A stretch of 34,413 nucleotides of DNA from Ruminococcus sp. (GTDB lineage: Bacteria > Bacillota > Clostridia > Oscillospirales > Ruminococcaceae): contig SVNR01000029.1 of the NCBI GenBank assembly GCA_015066815.1, positions 1 to 34,413 of the forward strand, written 5' to 3'. Positions 32,876 to 34,413 of this stretch are shown here, piece after piece (position 1 is the first letter of the stretch; each line of letters opens with the position of its first letter). Both the position numbers and the translations under genes were made by a program. The notes under the pieces were generated by a model. It saw nothing but the letters and a program-made list of their open reading frames with translations. It searched no databases and was not told where the DNA came from.

Positions 32876-34171
32876 ATGCCGGAAAAACGAATAAACGAGG
32901 ATATGGATACCTTAAAGTTCAAGATCCCGAAACAAACAGTCTCCGATTATGAACAAACGAGAGTTTATAAAAAATCCGAACTTATGAGCAGCAAACAGCG
33001 TTCACAGCAAACAGCCGCAAACCGACAGGCGGCTGCTCAGCAAACAAACCGCAAGCAGTCTTCAGGAAACCCGGGACAAGCCGCCAGGCCGTCAGCTTCA
33101 GGACAAACCACACATAAACGCAGGCCTCAGCAGCAGAAAACCGTACCACAAAAAAACACAGCTTCTGAAGCACCGAAGAAGCAGGTCAGAAAAAATCCCT
33201 TCGGAAAATTTCTTAAAACAATAGCTCTTATAGCTATAGCTTTATTTTTTGTATACTCAGCCATGGCACTCAGCTACATAACAAAAATATCGCCTATAGA
33301 GCACACCGGAAATTATATAAACGACCCTGCTACCATGCTCTACTCATCAGATGTAAAAAACATTCTGATAATAGGTGAGGACTCACGTGACAATGTAACA
33401 AAGGGGCTATCTGACTCAATAATCCTCTTATCTATAAACAAAAAAAATCACAAGCTTCAGATGACATCGTTTATGAGAGATATATATACACAGATAGACG
33501 GATATGACAACGATAAGATCAACGCTGCTTATGTATACGGAGGCGCTGAGCTTCTTAAGGATACTATAGAGGATAACTTCAAGATAAGAATAGACAACTG
33601 CGTAACTGTAAACTTTACAGCTGTAGCACATATAGTTGACGCTGTCGGAGGTGTTCAGATAACGCTATCTGACGAAGAAGCAGCCGCAGTCAACGACATA
33701 CTTTACAGTGAAGTAAACGAAATAATGGGCGATCCACGTGACGCAGACTTTCTTCCCGGAGGCGGTACATTTATGCTGAACGGAAAGCAGGCTCTATCCT
33801 ACAGTCGTATAAGATACGTCGGAAACGCCGACTTTGAGAGAACACAGCGACAGCGTACAGTCATCACCCAGTTGATGAGCCGTATGAAAAAAATCAACAT
33901 CCTTACCTTTAACAGCAAAATAAAAAAAGCTGCGTCATATATCGGATGCGATATGAGCGTAACAGACATGTATATTCTCAGTCTCAGACTTCCCTTCCTG
34001 CTCGCCTCATATTCCCCTGAACAGCTCAGGGTACCTGCTGACGGAACATGGAACTATGATGAAACATGGGATGGCATGTCAATAATCACAGTTGATTTTT
34101 ATGCAAATACAGAATATCTCAAACAGAACATATACTTAGTTGATAAAGCCGGCGAAAACATAGCGTCCTGA
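32876..34171 (+). CDS. LytR-CpsA-Psr (LCP) family wall polymer ligase
   Basis: Transfers lipid-linked glycopolymers (teichoic acid or capsule type) to peptidoglycan. 431 aa: a long Gln/Arg/Lys-rich cytoplasmic region (about 1-108), one membrane segment (about 112-136) and the outer LCP domain. LCP motifs are ILIIGEDSRDNVTKGLSDSI, LQMTSFMRDIYTQIDG, INAAYVYGGAELLKDTIE, AVGGVQITLSDEE and SYSRIRYVGNADFERTQRQR, whose Arg and Asp residues bind pyrophosphate. The basic tail of about 100 residues is longer than usual. Ribosome site AAAGGAG is about 9 nt before the ATG. Monocistronic. Confidence 0.93.
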   Translation: MPEKRINEDMDTLKFKIPKQTVSDYEQTRVYKKSELMSSKQRSQQTAANRQAAAQQTNRKQSSGNPGQAARPSASGQTTHKRRPQQQKTVPQKNTASEAPKKQVRKNPFGKFLKTIALIAIALFFVYSAMALSYITKISPIEHTGNYINDPATMLYSSDVKNILIIGEDSRDNVTKGLSDSIILLSINKKNHKLQMTSFMRDIYTQIDGYDNDKINAAYVYGGAELLKDTIEDNFKIRIDNCVTVNFTAVAHIVDAVGGVQITLSDEEAAAVNDILYSEVNEIMGDPRDADFLPGGGTFMLNGKQALSYSRIRYVGNADFERTQRQRTVITQLMSRMKKINILTFNSKIKKAASYIGCDMSVTDMYILSLRLPFLLASYSPEQLRVPADGTWNYDETWDGMSIITVDFYANTEYLKQNIYLVDKAGENIAS

Positions 34172-34188
34172 AGTATTCCGAAAACTCC

Positions 34189-34230
34189 AAAAGCTCCTGA
34201 GAAAACGAGATTTTTCTCAGGAGCTTTTTT
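34189..34230. terminator. Bidirectional terminator between convergent genes
   Basis: AAAAGCTCCTGAGAAAA (34189-34205) pairs with the run TTTTTCTCAGGAGCTTTTTT (34211-34230), a very stable stem with T6 on the plus side and T4 on the minus side. It serves the LCP gene and the dockerin gene arriving from the right. Confidence 0.88.
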
Positions 34231-34260
34231 CGTCAGTACAGCCTGCTGTCAATTTTATAT

Positions 34261-34413
34261 TCAGTTGTCCTCAGGGCCTAAAACGTCTGTCTTCTGTGAA
34301 ACATAACGCCTGAGATGTGCAAGGTCGGAAAGATTTACTTCTCCGTCGCCATTCACATCAGCCGCCTTCAGCGCATTGCCTTCAAGTATGTTGTCTCCTA
34401 TGAGATGAAGTGA
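34261..34413 (-). CDS. C-terminal dockerin of a gene cut by the window edge
   Basis: The last 50 residues of a minus-strand gene whose 5' part lies beyond the window. It reads as the end of the first dockerin repeat (SLHLIGDNILEGNALKAA) and then a full second Ca loop and helix (DVNGDGEVNLSDLAHLRRYV). It ends SQKTDVLGPEDN, closely matching the LGPKK ends of the two GH9 enzymes. The parent is therefore another cellulosome component, with its catalytic or binding module unseen. Confidence 0.85.
   Translation of the reverse strand, partial: SLHLIGDNILEGNALKAADVNGDGEVNLSDLAHLRRYVSQKTDVLGPEDN

Overview
The window looks like chromosomal DNA from a cellulosome-forming, fibre-degrading member of the Oscillospiraceae, closest in style to Ruminococcus (R. 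flavefaciens-like). The reasons are two secreted GH9 cellulases with C-terminal dockerins, a membrane-anchored dockerin protein, a further dockerin gene cut by the right edge, AT-rich intergenic DNA, and Firmicute housekeeping gene orders (mreBCD-PBP2, hisS-aspS, fhs-tsaE-tsaB). The species is an inference.

Layout. 1-708: a repeat element and two juxtaposed gene remnants. 772-6581 (minus): two tandem GH9-CBM3c-dockerin enzymes and a small membrane-anchored dockerin protein. 6992-11089 (plus): a small membrane protein, a D-2-hydroxyacid dehydrogenase, proB, proA and a membrane-anchored acidic protein. 11149-12120 (minus): an Rpn-type PD-(D/E)XK nuclease with a 7-residue repeat tail. 12599-16901: a small membrane protein convergent with minus-strand upp-rpiB and fhs-tsaE-tsaB. 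17436-19198: an ECF sigma factor/anti-sigma pair divergent from a secreted proline-rich repeat protein. 20473-27741 (plus): zapA, a U32 (RlhA-like) gene, a DUF4321-like protein, mreB, mreC, mreD and a class B penicillin-binding protein, which together form a growth and elongation locus. 27919-31600 (plus): mgsA, hisS and aspS. 31823-34171 (plus): a DHH phosphoesterase and an LCP wall-polymer ligase. 34261-34413 (minus): the dockerin end of a gene entering from the right.

The most interesting structure is the 18303-20079 module. The sigma operon and the secreted-protein gene are separated by a near-mirror pair of ECF-type promoters. Each reads GGAACC, exactly 16 nt, then CGTCT(A/T)ATTAA, and they point away from each other from a shared A/T tract. 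This predicts an autoregulated sigma factor with one dedicated secreted target. The anti-sigma factor has a proline/glutamate/histidine-rich outer tail, and the target is itself a proline-rich repeat protein with a signal peptide. The target mRNA also has a hairpin lying exactly between a strong Shine-Dalgarno and the ATG.

Second, a modular dispersed repeat occurs seven times between genes. It is built from a 33-38 nt palindrome and a box of about 55 nt whose hairpin arms change sequence in step between copies. It may be a small non-autonomous mobile element or a structured RNA. It does not match any repeat class I can name.
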